DNA from: JAFDYH01 sp049840875
GTDB lineage: Bacteria > Bacteroidota > Bacteroidia > Chitinophagales > Chitinophagaceae
NCBI GenBank assembly: GCA_049840875.1
Contig: JASGJE010000006.1
Coordinates: 489,920-553,919, forward strand
Length of the DNA: 64,000 nucleotides
Reading direction: 5' to 3'
Below are positions 50,949 through 59,121 of the stretch, one piece after another. The translations under genes and the position numbers were made by a program. The notes beneath the pieces are model-generated. The model was not told the origin of the DNA and did not search any database. It saw nothing but the letters and a program-made list of their open reading frames with translations. The first letter of the stretch is position 1, and each line of letters starts with the position of its first letter.

Positions 50949-52892
50949 ATGTTATTATCCGTTATCATAGTGAATTATAACGTTAAACATTTCCTCGAGC
51001 AATGCCTGTATTCTGTACAAAAAGCGCTGCGGGAAGTCGAAAGCGAAGTAATCGTTATCGATAACAATTCCACCGACGGAAGTGTTTCTTTCCTGCAAAC
51101 AAAGTTTGCCAACTTTCATTTTGTTGCTAATACAAACAACATCGGTTTTGGAAAAGCATGTAACCAGGGATATGAAATATCAAGAGGGGAATATGTTTTA
51201 TTTCTGAATCCGGATACTATTGTTCCCGAAGATTGTTTTTTAAAGTGTATTTCATTTTTGAGTACTCATTCAGAAGCCGGAGCGCTTGGTATTCGGATGG
51301 TTGATGGGCGTGGAATCTTTTTGAAGGAATCAAAAAGAGCATTTCCTTCTCCACTTACGGCGCTGTTTAAACTATTTGGGCTATCGGCATTGTTTCCTAA
51401 TTCAAAAACCTTTGGCAAATATCATCTGCAATATTTGCCGGAATTGGAGAATAATGCTGTCGATGTATTAGCTGGCGCATTTATGATGATAAAAAGAACA
51501 GTACTTGAAAAAGTCGGCGCATTTGATGAAACATTTTTCATGTATGCAGAAGATATCGACCTGAGCTATCGCATCCAAAAAGCCGGATTTAAAAATTATT
51601 ATTTCTCTGAAAGCACCATTATCCACTTCAAAGGTGAAAGCACAAGAAAATTGACGCTCAATTACGTTCGCATGTTCTATAGCGCCATGAACGTTTTTGT
51701 AAAAAAACATTATGCCGGTACAAGTGCAAACGCTTTTAATTTTATCATTCACATTGCTATCTGGTTCAGGGCCGCCCTCTCAGCCATCGGTAAGTTTATT
51801 GAAAAAATGGGATTGCCATTGATTGACGCAATCTTCATTTTACTATCGTTTATTCTTGCCAAAACATTTTGGTCAACTTTTGTGCGACCGGATTTAAATT
51901 ACAACATCCCATTATTCTGGCTGTCTGTTCCTGCCTTTACAGTAATCTATTTATTGGTTTCTTATTACACAGGCCTATATGACCGGCACTATAAACGTTC
52001 GAGATTAATTCCTTCTTCAGTAATCACCACTATTACCCTATTAGCAGTTTATTCGCTGCTTCCTGAGAAATTTCGGTTCTCAAGAGCGATAGTTTTGCTG
52101 TCAGGGTTTTTGTCGTTTGTGTTGATCAGCCTGATCCGTTTCTTGTTTGTCCGCTGGAAAATTCTAAAGGATAACAGGGAAACGGAGCTTCACCCAAAAA
52201 CATTAATTGCAGCTACGCAAAATGAATTTCAAAAAATTGCTCAATTAATGACGGACGCTGGTCTCGAAGAAAGAGTGATCGGAAGAATTTCTGTTGAAGA
52301 ACACGAATCAAATGCTGTCGGGAACTGGAAAAATATAAAAGAACTGACCAATGTGTTTTCTTTTGGTGAGATTATTTACTGTGCGGGTTCTCTTTCTTTT
52401 CATAGTATAATTGAGTCGTTGCAACAGTTGCCTGGTAATATCACTGCTAAATTCCACACCTTCGGCAGTCAGAGTATTGTAGGCAGCGATTCCAAAGATG
52501 TGAGCGGAGAAACTTTTACAAAGGAAAACGGGTATAAACTATCGGATCCGAATAACCGACGACTGAAACGGTTGATTGATGTTGCTCTCTCTCTTTTGTT
52601 TCTCGTAACATTTCCTTTTCATTTCTTTTTAGTAAAAAAACCTTTTTCATTTATTAAAAATTGCTTTTTGGTATTAATCGGCTCAAATACCTGGATCGGG
52701 TATGCGGTAAATGAAAAATTTCTGCCGGAGATAAGAGCAGGAATAATGGCGTCTAACGGTACGCCACTTACAGTGCAGCAACAATTTCCAGAAGAAAGCC
52801 TGCGAATGGCTGACCGGTGGTACGCAAGAGATTATGATCCATTAAATGAATTAAAAATGATATTCCGCGTATATAATAGATTAGGTGGTTGA
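50949..52892 (+). CDS. GT2 glycosyltransferase fused to a truncated sugar-phosphate transferase-like module
   Basis: 647 residues. The N-terminal GT-A domain (1-260) has SVIIVNYNVKHFLEQC, IDNNSTDGS, LNPDT and EDIDLSYRIQKAGF, typical of rhamnosyl-type family 2 transferases. Next come four or so membrane helices (about 290-400), then a Rossmann-like segment (about 410-540), then the motif RRLKRLIDVALSLLFLV. The latter arrangement resembles the N-terminal and start regions of WcaJ/WbaP initiating transferases, but the catalytic part of such enzymes is missing. It may be an inactive membrane anchor for the glycosyltransferase. Likely role: surface polysaccharide synthesis. Confidence 0.75.
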   Translation: MLLSVIIVNYNVKHFLEQCLYSVQKALREVESEVIVIDNNSTDGSVSFLQTKFANFHFVANTNNIGFGKACNQGYEISRGEYVLFLNPDTIVPEDCFLKCISFLSTHSEAGALGIRMVDGRGIFLKESKRAFPSPLTALFKLFGLSALFPNSKTFGKYHLQYLPELENNAVDVLAGAFMMIKRTVLEKVGAFDETFFMYAEDIDLSYRIQKAGFKNYYFSESTIIHFKGESTRKLTLNYVRMFYSAMNVFVKKHYAGTSANAFNFIIHIAIWFRAALSAIGKFIEKMGLPLIDAIFILLSFILAKTFWSTFVRPDLNYNIPLFWLSVPAFTVIYLLVSYYTGLYDRHYKRSRLIPSSVITTITLLAVYSLLPEKFRFSRAIVLLSGFLSFVLISLIRFLFVRWKILKDNRETELHPKTLIAATQNEFQKIAQLMTDAGLEERVIGRISVEEHESNAVGNWKNIKELTNVFSFGEIIYCAGSLSFHSIIESLQQLPGNITAKFHTFGSQSIVGSDSKDVSGETFTKENGYKLSDPNNRRLKRLIDVALSLLFLVTFPFHFFLVKKPFSFIKNCFLVLIGSNTWIGYAVNEKFLPEIRAGIMASNGTPLTVQQQFPEESLRMADRWYARDYDPLNELKMIFRVYNRLGG

Positions 52893-53003
52893 GAAATATT
52901 TCTGATTTGCTGAAACGGAGCAAACATTATGCGATAAAACCATTTCTAAACTTATATTCGCGACAGATTAGTAGTAACTTTATAGACCCACTGGGACAGC
53001 TTA

Positions 53004-54536
53004 ATGGCAACAATTATCGACATTAAAATACCGAAAGCCATTGCGAGTGCTTTGCGTATACCGCAAAATAATCCGCAGCGCCAGCAAGCCCGTGTGTTGA
53101 AAAAACTCTTGAAGAAAGCACGTTTTACAGAACTAGGCCAGGAATACAGGTTTGATGAGATCTTATTTAGCCGCAATCCCGCAAAAAGATTCCAGGAATT
53201 AGTACCGGCAAACGATTACAATAAAATATACAATCGCTGGTGGAAGAAAACACTGGAAGGCGTACCGGATGTAGCGTGGCCTGGGAAAATAAAATATTAT
53301 GCATTAAGCTCGGGAACTTCTGAGGCTGCGAGTAAATATATTCCCGTTACTAAAGAAATGTTGCGGAGCAATACGATCAACTATGTACGGCAATTGATCA
53401 GTGTAATGTCGTACGATCACGTTCCCCGCAATGCAATGACCAAAGGCTTCCTTATGTTGGGAGGCGCTACCGATTTACAAAAAGGTGAAGCAGGGTGGTA
53501 TGCCGGTGATCTCAGTGGTATTCTCGCAAAGAAAAGACCTTTCTGGTTTCAGACTTTTTACAAACCGGGTGGTAGAATAGCTGCGATAAAAGACTGGAAT
53601 CAAAAACTGAATGAGATAGTTGAACATGCGACAGAATGGGATATTGGTTACATTGTTGGTGTACCCGCATGGTGCCAGATGTGTATGGAGATGGTAGTGG
53701 AACATTATAAAGTCAATACCATTCACGATATATGGCCAAACTTTTCATTCTTTGTTCATGGCGGCGTGGCTTTTGAGCCATATAAAAAAGGCTTTGAGAA
53801 ATTATTAGGTAAGCCGATAATTTACATTGAAAACTATTTATCCAGCGAAGGATTTATCGGTTATAAACACAGAGAGAATGCAAAAGGAATGCAACTCATA
53901 TTAAACAACAATATCTTTTTTGAATTCGTTCCTTTTGACAGTAAGAATTTTGACAGCGAAGGAAAAATGATTGATAACCCTGAAGTATTAATGGTGCATG
54001 AGGTGGAGGAAGGGAAAGATTATGCTCTTCTGATGAGCACGAATGCCGGCGCATGGCGTTACCTGATTGGTGATACTGTTCGTTTTGTTGATAAAGAAAA
54101 ATGTGAGCTGGTGATTACCGGTAGAACAAAACATTTTTTAAGTCTTGTGGGAGAACACCTCAGCGTAGAAAACATGAACAAGGCGATTCAAATGGTGAGC
54201 GATGAATTGAACATTTATATTCCCGAGTTTACGGTGGCCGGTTTTCCATACCAAAACTTCTTTGCTCATAAATGGTATGTGGCCACAAATGATAAAGTAG
54301 ATCCTGAAACACTGCGAATAAAAATTGATAAACGCCTGGGAGAATTAAATGATGATTATGCAGTAGAGCGGATGAGCGCCTTGAAAGAAATTTTCCTGGA
54401 AGTATTGCCGGAAGAGAAATTTTTAAAGTTTATGGAATCGAAAGGGAAATTGGGAAGCCAGCACAAATTTCCTCGGGTATTAAAAGGGAAAACATTAGAA
54501 GACTGGAATCGCTTTCTCGCAAATGGAAATGGGTGA
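53004..54536 (+). CDS. GH3 auxin-responsive promoter family protein (acyl-adenylating enzyme)
   Basis: 510 residues of the ANL superfamily GH3 type: YALSSGTSEAASKYIP (ATP-binding loop), YLSSEGFIGYK, WRYLIGDTVRFVD and VITGRTKHFLSLVGEHLS. GH3 enzymes in plants conjugate amino acids to jasmonate or auxin; bacterial forms probably activate an unknown carboxylic acid. They are widespread in Bacteroidota. The ATG at 53004 has a weak upstream TAACTTTA. A terminator follows. The partner nucleophile is unknown. Confidence 0.88.
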   Translation: MATIIDIKIPKAIASALRIPQNNPQRQQARVLKKLLKKARFTELGQEYRFDEILFSRNPAKRFQELVPANDYNKIYNRWWKKTLEGVPDVAWPGKIKYYALSSGTSEAASKYIPVTKEMLRSNTINYVRQLISVMSYDHVPRNAMTKGFLMLGGATDLQKGEAGWYAGDLSGILAKKRPFWFQTFYKPGGRIAAIKDWNQKLNEIVEHATEWDIGYIVGVPAWCQMCMEMVVEHYKVNTIHDIWPNFSFFVHGGVAFEPYKKGFEKLLGKPIIYIENYLSSEGFIGYKHRENAKGMQLILNNNIFFEFVPFDSKNFDSEGKMIDNPEVLMVHEVEEGKDYALLMSTNAGAWRYLIGDTVRFVDKEKCELVITGRTKHFLSLVGEHLSVENMNKAIQMVSDELNIYIPEFTVAGFPYQNFFAHKWYVATNDKVDPETLRIKIDKRLGELNDDYAVERMSALKEIFLEVLPEEKFLKFMESKGKLGSQHKFPRVLKGKTLEDWNRFLANGNG

Positions 54537-54557
54537 GAATAAATGCTTACGTTTGTA

Positions 54558-54586
54558 AACCTCTTTCTTTGATTTTGAAAGAGGTT
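54558..54586 (+). terminator. Intrinsic terminator of the GH3 gene
   Basis: A 10-bp stem, AACCTCTTTC/GAAAGAGGTT, with a 9-nt loop, then a T-rich run. It lies 21 bp past the stop. Confidence 0.85.
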
Positions 54587-54613
54587 TTTTATTTTTAAGG
54601 CTATAAGAATAAT

Positions 54614-55261
54614 ATGTTCGAAGCCCTATTAAAAGGAATAACGTTAGGCTTGCTGCTGAGCATCTCGGTAGGGCCCGTCTTATTTTCCGTTATCAAACAA
54701 AGTTTGAATAACGGACATAAGGGTGGTATGGCGTTTATTCTCGGTGTATCAGCAAGCGATATCGCATTAGTGCTGATCAGTAATGTATTTACACAATTAT
54801 TCACCAGCTTAAGCAGCCGCCGTGTTGAGATAGGTATTACAGGCAGTATATTTTTGATTGGCCTGGGCGTTTATTTTTTGTTTTTCAAAAAAATTCCCGC
54901 TAACACCGAAGGCCAAACGCTGGTGAAATTCAGCAAGCGGCATTATGCTAAAATATTTCTATCAGGATTTTTCATGAATACACTGAACCCTGCGGTATTT
55001 ATTTTCTGGCTCACAACATCTACTACCTTTGTTAGTCATACCATCCAGCAACGGATTGTAATCTTTATCACTTGTTTGGGAATAGTATTTTCAGGAGATT
55101 TTCTGAAAGTAATGCTTGCAGGAAAAATAAGAAAACGATTGACGCCACATAATATCCATATAATTAACAAAATAAATGGCATTATCCTGATAGGTTTTGG
55201 TATAGCTTTGATCTGGGGCCTGCTTGTATATGCTCATAAAACAGGGCAACTACATTTTTAA
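54614..55261 (+). CDS. LysE family transporter
   Basis: 215 residues with about six hydrophobic helices: GITLGLLLSISVGPVLFSVIKQSL at the N-terminus, a GHKGGMAFILGVSASD loop and a basic stretch between helices 3 and 4. LysE/RhtB proteins export amino acids or other small molecules. The conserved GPV motif and NPAVFIFWL are present. Follows the GH3 gene after a terminator, so it is separately transcribed. Substrate unknown. Confidence 0.88.
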   Translation: MFEALLKGITLGLLLSISVGPVLFSVIKQSLNNGHKGGMAFILGVSASDIALVLISNVFTQLFTSLSSRRVEIGITGSIFLIGLGVYFLFFKKIPANTEGQTLVKFSKRHYAKIFLSGFFMNTLNPAVFIFWLTTSTTFVSHTIQQRIVIFITCLGIVFSGDFLKVMLAGKIRKRLTPHNIHIINKINGIILIGFGIALIWGLLVYAHKTGQLHF

Positions 55262-55340
55262 CAACCACCATTACGATTCCCGGATTATTTATAACTGTCA
55301 AAATCCGGTTGCAAGGATTTTTGAGAATTAAAGAATTGAG

Positions 55341-55889
55341 ATGATAAAACAATCAATCCTGCTGCTTTTGATTTTTAGCTTATTTGCTTCAAAAGATGGC
55401 GACGCACAGCAAAGCTTTCTTTTTCTGAAAAAAAATGGCCACAAAAAAAGAACATGGTATGAAGGCGACGTGATACGGCTTCGATTGGTCAATGGAGACT
55501 TATTGGAAGGTCCGATCAAATTGCTGAAGAATGATTCGATCTACATCAACGACCTGGTTTTTCGCACTGAAGATGTACAGCAAGTGATTATAAAGAGAAG
55601 AGATAAAAAACCGTTTCCGATTAATGGAGTGCAGGCTTTATATATCGCAGGCGGAGTTGGGTTAGCAACCGTCGGTATGAAAACAGCAGGATGGACACCT
55701 ACATATGGAAGAGCTTTTTGGTATTCATCCATAATCGGGTTTGGTCCGATTATGATATCATATATCGCACAGCATCTGCATTTCAAACGCACACATATCG
55801 ATATCGGCGGAAAATTTCGTTTGCAGGTTCTCGATTTCTATCTTCCACCGACTCCACCGACTCCGCCGAAATCGAATAGAGCTTTTTGA
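55341..55889 (+). CDS. Secreted/membrane protein of unknown function
   Basis: 182 residues. A signal peptide (MIKQSILLLLIFSLFAS, to about AQQ) precedes an SH3-like beta segment (WYEGDVIRLRLVNGDLLEGPIK), then one or two helices (about 100-150) and a proline-rich tail PPTPPTPP. I do not recognise a family. The small beta domain before the membrane part suggests an envelope protein. It lies between the LysE and mtgA genes on the same strand. Confidence 0.6.
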   Translation: MIKQSILLLLIFSLFASKDGDAQQSFLFLKKNGHKKRTWYEGDVIRLRLVNGDLLEGPIKLLKNDSIYINDLVFRTEDVQQVIIKRRDKKPFPINGVQALYIAGGVGLATVGMKTAGWTPTYGRAFWYSSIIGFGPIMISYIAQHLHFKRTHIDIGGKFRLQVLDFYLPPTPPTPPKSNRAF

Positions 55890-55933
55890 CGCTAATTAGC
55901 GTCTATTAGTGTTGTATTTTAGCGCACTTTTTT

Positions 55934-56638
55934 ATGAATACAAAAGGCCTTGTTCCGCGGCTCTGGCGAAAGATAAAGCGCATCCTGCTCATAATGTTTA
56001 TTGCGCAGTTTGTGTACATCCTGCTGCTGAAATGGATGGATCCTCCAATTACACTTACACAACTGGGAAGCTGGATCACTGGTCATGGTCTAAAACGAGA
56101 TTATGTTAGTCGCGATGAGATTTCTCCAAATGCAAAACTTGCTGTCATTGCTTCAGAAGATCAGTTGTTCCCAGATCATAACGGATTTGATTTTAAGTCC
56201 ATTGAAAAAGCAATGAAGCATAACCAGAAAAGTAAATCATTGCGTGGTGCAAGCACAATCAGTCAACAGGTAGCCAAAAATGTTTTTCTATGGCAGGGCA
56301 GAAGCTGGATAAGAAAAGGATTGGAGGTTTATTTTACGTTTATGATTGAATTGATTTGGGGAAAGAAACGCATTTTACAGGTATACATGAATGTAGCCGA
56401 AATGGGTGATGGCGTTTTTGGTATTGAAGCCGCTGCGCAAAAATATTTTAATAAACCTGCTTTGAATTTATCACGACAGGAATCTGCAATGATTGCGGCT
56501 TGTTTACCTAACCCTGCCAAATATAAAGTGAAACCGGTTTCACCTTATGTTGCTTATCGTTCAGGTTGGATAATGCGGCAAATGAACAACCTGGATAATG
56601 ATCCGGATATAAGAGAGATAATTTATTTGAAGAAGTAA
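55934..56638 (+). CDS. mtgA: Monofunctional peptidoglycan glycosyltransferase
   Basis: 234 residues. One N-terminal transmembrane helix is followed by a GT51 domain: VIASEDQLFPDHNGFD (catalytic Glu), GASTISQQVAKNVFLW, KKRILQVYMNVAEMGDGVFGIEAAAQKYF and ESAMIAACLPNPAKY. It polymerises lipid II to glycan strands without a transpeptidase. A GT51-only protein this size is MtgA. The ATG at 55934 gives the expected short cytoplasmic tail. Confidence 0.95.
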   Translation: MNTKGLVPRLWRKIKRILLIMFIAQFVYILLLKWMDPPITLTQLGSWITGHGLKRDYVSRDEISPNAKLAVIASEDQLFPDHNGFDFKSIEKAMKHNQKSKSLRGASTISQQVAKNVFLWQGRSWIRKGLEVYFTFMIELIWGKKRILQVYMNVAEMGDGVFGIEAAAQKYFNKPALNLSRQESAMIAACLPNPAKYKVKPVSPYVAYRSGWIMRQMNNLDNDPDIREIIYLKK

Positions 56639-56730
56639 AGTGTTGCTATAAGCTTTATGCTTTTGGCTGTAAGCAAGCTCCAATAATTATAAGACTAGGC
56701 ATATTTGGTAAACGGATTACTCGTAAAAGA

Positions 56731-56760
56731 ACGGACGACTCACGACTCACGACTCACGAT
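56731..56760. repeat. Tandem GACTCAC repeat at the NadR-type gene 3' end
   Basis: Three tandem GACTCAC units overlap the last codons of the minus-strand NadR-type gene and continue past its stop. They determine its C-terminal Ser-Arg-Glu-Ser. It is a local simple-sequence expansion. Confidence 0.6.
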
Positions 56761-57393
56761 CCGATCTACTGCTGTAATTGCTTTTCTTAATCGCTCTTCA
56801 TAATTCCCGCTGATATCAACCCAGGGTGTGTTTTGATTGATCATGATGTCTTTGTAGATATAATACAATTTCAACCGGTTCTCGAGATCAGGATATTCTC
56901 TCAGCTCATCTTTTACCCATGGTAAATCAACATTGCAGAAGAGATATAGATCGTACTGTCGTTCGATAATCTGGTCTAAAATAAAACGATGACAATTTTC
57001 AAAAACAAACTCACACCATACTTTCATTACGTACATATCGGTATCGATGAAGAGAAGCTTAGAAGTCCGGGAGGCCGAGAGACCGGAAGAATTATTTTCA
57101 AAATTGAAACTGTCTTTCTTTCTTTTGTTTTCTTGTCTTTGGACTTTCGGTCTCTCGGACTTTCCGTTTCCCGGACTTTCCGTCTTCCCGACTTCTTCCA
57201 CAAATTTCTCCTCCAGCTCAAGCTGCCCTTTCGCTATGGTAAGCAGATCCTGGAAAGTGTAATTCGTTCCGTGTTTCAGCAGGTACTCACGGGCATACTC
57301 GGGGCACCAAAACGTGTTATAATGAGCGGCGAGCTGCTCGCAAAGGGTGCTTTTGCCTGTGCTTTCCGGGCCAATAACTACTATTTTTTTCAT
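56740..57393 (-). CDS. NadR-type nucleoside kinase domain protein with a repeat-derived insertion
   Basis: 217 residues. The P-loop VVIGPESTGKSTLCEQLA at the N-terminus and CPEYAREYLLKHG are as in the ribosylnicotinamide kinase domain of NadR. LLFIDTDMYVMKVW and YLFCNVDLPWVKDELREYP follow. A stretch of about 43 residues (about 68-111, TESPGNGKSERPKVQRQENK and on) has no counterpart in the fold and is built from repeat DNA. The N-terminal nucleotidyltransferase domain of full NadR is absent. pnuC, 2.4 kb away, would provide the nicotinamide riboside substrate (inference). Confidence 0.8.
   Translation of the reverse strand: MKKIVVIGPESTGKSTLCEQLAAHYNTFWCPEYAREYLLKHGTNYTFQDLLTIAKGQLELEEKFVEEVGKTESPGNGKSERPKVQRQENKRKKDSFNFENNSSGLSASRTSKLLFIDTDMYVMKVWCEFVFENCHRFILDQIIERQYDLYLFCNVDLPWVKDELREYPDLENRLKLYYIYKDIMINQNTPWVDISGNYEERLRKAITAVDRIVSRES
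57061..57192. repeat. Repeat element inserted in frame within the NadR-type gene
   Basis: An imperfect inverted repeat: the left part has CCGAGAGACCGGAAG and the right part CTTTCGGTCTCTCGG, which match as an inverted repeat over 14 of 15 bases. The right arm continues as 12-nt units of CGGACTTTCCGT type. The related tract at 48868-48949 is intergenic. Confidence 0.7.
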
Positions 57394-57465
57394 TGTACCT
57401 CAACAATATACTGGATGCAGAGTTAATTTTAAACTTTAGCAATTAAAACTTTTACGGGGTTTAGA

Positions 57466-57489
57466 GTATTGCAAAAGATCGTGCGTCTT
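57466..57489 (+). promoter_or_regulatory. Candidate ECF-type promoter before the sigma factor gene
   Basis: GTATT (57466-57470), 13 nt, then CGTCTT (57484-57489), 22 nt before the sigma gene. The same pattern, GTAAT-N13-CGTCTT, is at 58570-58593, and CGTCTT also at 59065-59070. A shared CGTC-type -10 is what ECF sigma factors use, but the sample is three sites. Confidence 0.3.
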
Positions 57490-57511
57490 CTGTAAAAAGC
57501 AATTTCCCCGT

Positions 57512-58069
57512 ATGACGACAGAGCTGATGGCCCGGCAAAATATTATACAGGCGATCCAGGACTATGGCAGGCAATTGTTTGGGTTTATCCGGAGCCGGGT
57601 AAAAACAAATGAGGATGCAGAAGACATTCTGCAGGATGTGTGGTACCAGTTCAGCAATCAACCGGAACGCGAAGCCATTGAGAGTGTGAGTGGCTGGCTG
57701 TATCGTGTAGCAAGAAATAAAATTACCGATCGCTACCGCAAAAAGAAAAATGAATCGCTGGAAGATTATAGTTTCTACAGCGAGGATGGCGATCTGAATT
57801 TTAAAGAGATTCTGCTGGCCGATAATAATAACCCCGAGACTGAACACCTGCGGCAATTGTTTTGGGAAGAGTTGTTTGCCGCATTAGATGAATTGCCGGA
57901 AAACCAACGAAGGGTCTTTATACAAAATGAACTGGAAGATCTCACATTGCAGGAGATTGCGGATAAGGAAGGAGAGAAACTAAAGACGATTATTTCCCGT
58001 AAGCGCTATGCAGTTTTGCATTTGAGAAAAAGACTTGAATCATTATACAACGATATTATAAACTATTAA
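57512..58069 (+). CDS. ECF RNA polymerase sigma factor
   Basis: 185 residues with both DNA-binding regions: sigma2 (QLFGFIRSRVKTNEDAEDILQDVWYQF, then YRVARNKITDRYRKKK) and sigma4 (LDELPENQRRVFIQNELEDLTLQEIADKEG...ISRKRYAVLHLRKRL). It is one of the group IV sigma factors for envelope or stress responses. No canonical anti-sigma factor with a cytosolic zinc-binding domain follows. Instead a small two-helix membrane protein starts 11 bp downstream. Its own upstream region carries a CGTCTT motif also found before 58645 and 59122. Confidence 0.92.
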   Translation: MTTELMARQNIIQAIQDYGRQLFGFIRSRVKTNEDAEDILQDVWYQFSNQPEREAIESVSGWLYRVARNKITDRYRKKKNESLEDYSFYSEDGDLNFKEILLADNNNPETEHLRQLFWEELFAALDELPENQRRVFIQNELEDLTLQEIADKEGEKLKTIISRKRYAVLHLRKRLESLYNDIINY

Positions 58070-58080
58070 CACCACACGAT

Positions 58081-58443
58081 ATGTACAGCAGAGGCAAACG
58101 AAAAAAATTCTTCCTGTTTATTCCCTTTATCATCGCAGCCATATTATTGATACTGGGATGGGTTGTTATGCTTTTGTGGAATGCAATCCTTCCTTCGGTT
58201 GTGCATGCCGGTGAGATCAGTTACTGGCAGGCTGTAGGATTGTTGATACTTAGCCGCATACTTTTCGGCTTTGGCAAACGCTTCGGCGGTAATGGTGGCT
58301 TTAAAGAAAATATGTATTGGAAACAGCGGTGGGCGGGTATGAGCGATGAAGAAAAAGAGAAATTTAAAGAACAATGGAAGATGCGTTGCGGCCGACGTTT
58401 CGAACGTGCCACTACAAAAGATGAGGAAAAAGTAGAATCATAA
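58081..58443 (+). CDS. Small two-helix membrane protein (possible sigma partner), unknown function
   Basis: 120 residues. After a basic start (MYSRGKRKKFF) are two hydrophobic helices (about 10-35 and 46-64), then a glycine-rich stretch (GGNGGF), then a charged helical tail with RWAGMSDEEKEKFKEQW. The tail closely resembles the end of the 89-residue protein at 58645. I do not know the family. Eleven bp after the ECF sigma gene, it may control or be controlled by it. ATG at 58081. Confidence 0.7.
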   Translation: MYSRGKRKKFFLFIPFIIAAILLILGWVVMLLWNAILPSVVHAGEISYWQAVGLLILSRILFGFGKRFGGNGGFKENMYWKQRWAGMSDEEKEKFKEQWKMRCGRRFERATTKDEEKVES

Positions 58444-58462
58444 TCATATCTAAGCACTAATG

Positions 58463-58495
58463 AGACACCCACTTGTACAATGCAAGTGGGTGTCT
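58463..58495 (+). terminator. Long perfect hairpin after the sigma operon
   Basis: A 13-bp perfect stem (58463-58475 with 58483-58495) and a 7-nt loop are followed by TGTTTATC. It separates the sigma/120-residue pair from the 89-residue gene. Confidence 0.75.
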
Positions 58496-58569
58496 TGTTT
58501 ATCAGATAAAACTATCTTAATTAACCGGTGAAATACTACTGCCTACCGAAAGCAATCCGATAGCCTAAA

Positions 58570-58593
58570 GTAATCACTCGCACTTTTCGTCTT
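58570..58593 (+). promoter_or_regulatory. Candidate ECF-type promoter before the 89-residue gene
   Basis: GTAAT (58570-58574), 13 nt, CGTCTT (58588-58593), 51 nt before the ATG. It resembles the pattern upstream of the sigma gene. Tentative. Confidence 0.3.
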
Positions 58594-58644
58594 CAGTATA
58601 TATACACCGAAAATAAAAACGGTTAATTTAAAAAACATACAGCC

Positions 58645-58914
58645 ATGACAATTCAAGTTTTAAAGGCAATTACCGCAGGCATACTTGCCGGTATTGCCAT
58701 CTTCCTCGTACCATTTATTATACTGAGAGTTTTGTTCGTGCTTCTGATCATTCGCTTAATCTTTCGCTTGTTTGGCGGTGGCCGCAGATGGAAGCATGCA
58801 GGACATCACTTCTATCCGGCATTTGCACGCCGCTGGCAGCATATGAGCGACGATGAGAAGAAAACATTCAGAGACAAAATGCAAAATGATTTCTTTAGCA
58901 AAATGGACCAGTAA
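58645..58914 (+). CDS. Small membrane protein related to the sigma-linked protein
   Basis: 89 residues. One or two hydrophobic helices (about 3-42, VLKAITAGILAGIAIFLVPF and on) are followed by a glycine-rich hinge (FGGGRRW) and a helical charged tail with RRWQHMSDDEKKTFRDKM, nearly the same motif as in the 120-residue protein. It has its own possible ECF-type promoter and is preceded by a strong terminator. Function unknown; the repeated motif suggests a small envelope-stress family. Confidence 0.68.
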   Translation: MTIQVLKAITAGILAGIAIFLVPFIILRVLFVLLIIRLIFRLFGGGRRWKHAGHHFYPAFARRWQHMSDDEKKTFRDKMQNDFFSKMDQ

Positions 58915-58963
58915 AAGAGGTTTTTAAATAAACAGTGGCTTACTGCAATTTGATTCATTTTTT

Positions 58964-59043
58964 TGGCTAAAGCCGGTGATTGACTGTTGTTGCCCCGGCA
59001 TTAATGCCGGGCAATAACCTGAGAGCACTTCTGGCTTTAGCCA
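58964..59043. repeat. Nested palindromes (outer 11-bp inverted repeat, inner 18-bp palindrome)
   Basis: TGGCTAAAGCC (58964-58974) pairs with GGCTTTAGCCA (59033-59043), and inside it is the perfect palindrome CCCGGCATTAATGCCGGG (58994-59011). It could act as a terminator or a REP-like element in the 207-bp gap. Confidence 0.75.
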
Positions 59044-59064
59044 CATATTCTGTTCGAAACATTT

Positions 59065-59070
59065 CGTCTT
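59065..59070 (+). promoter_or_regulatory. CGTCTT motif before the His-rich gene
   Basis: The same hexamer as upstream of the sigma gene and the 89-residue gene, in the context ATTTCGTCTT. A -35 is not clear. Weak support for shared control. Confidence 0.25.
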
Positions 59071-59121
59071 TTATTCAACAGCAAGGAGCAGTTAGTCATT
59101 CATAAACATAAAAAGTATATC

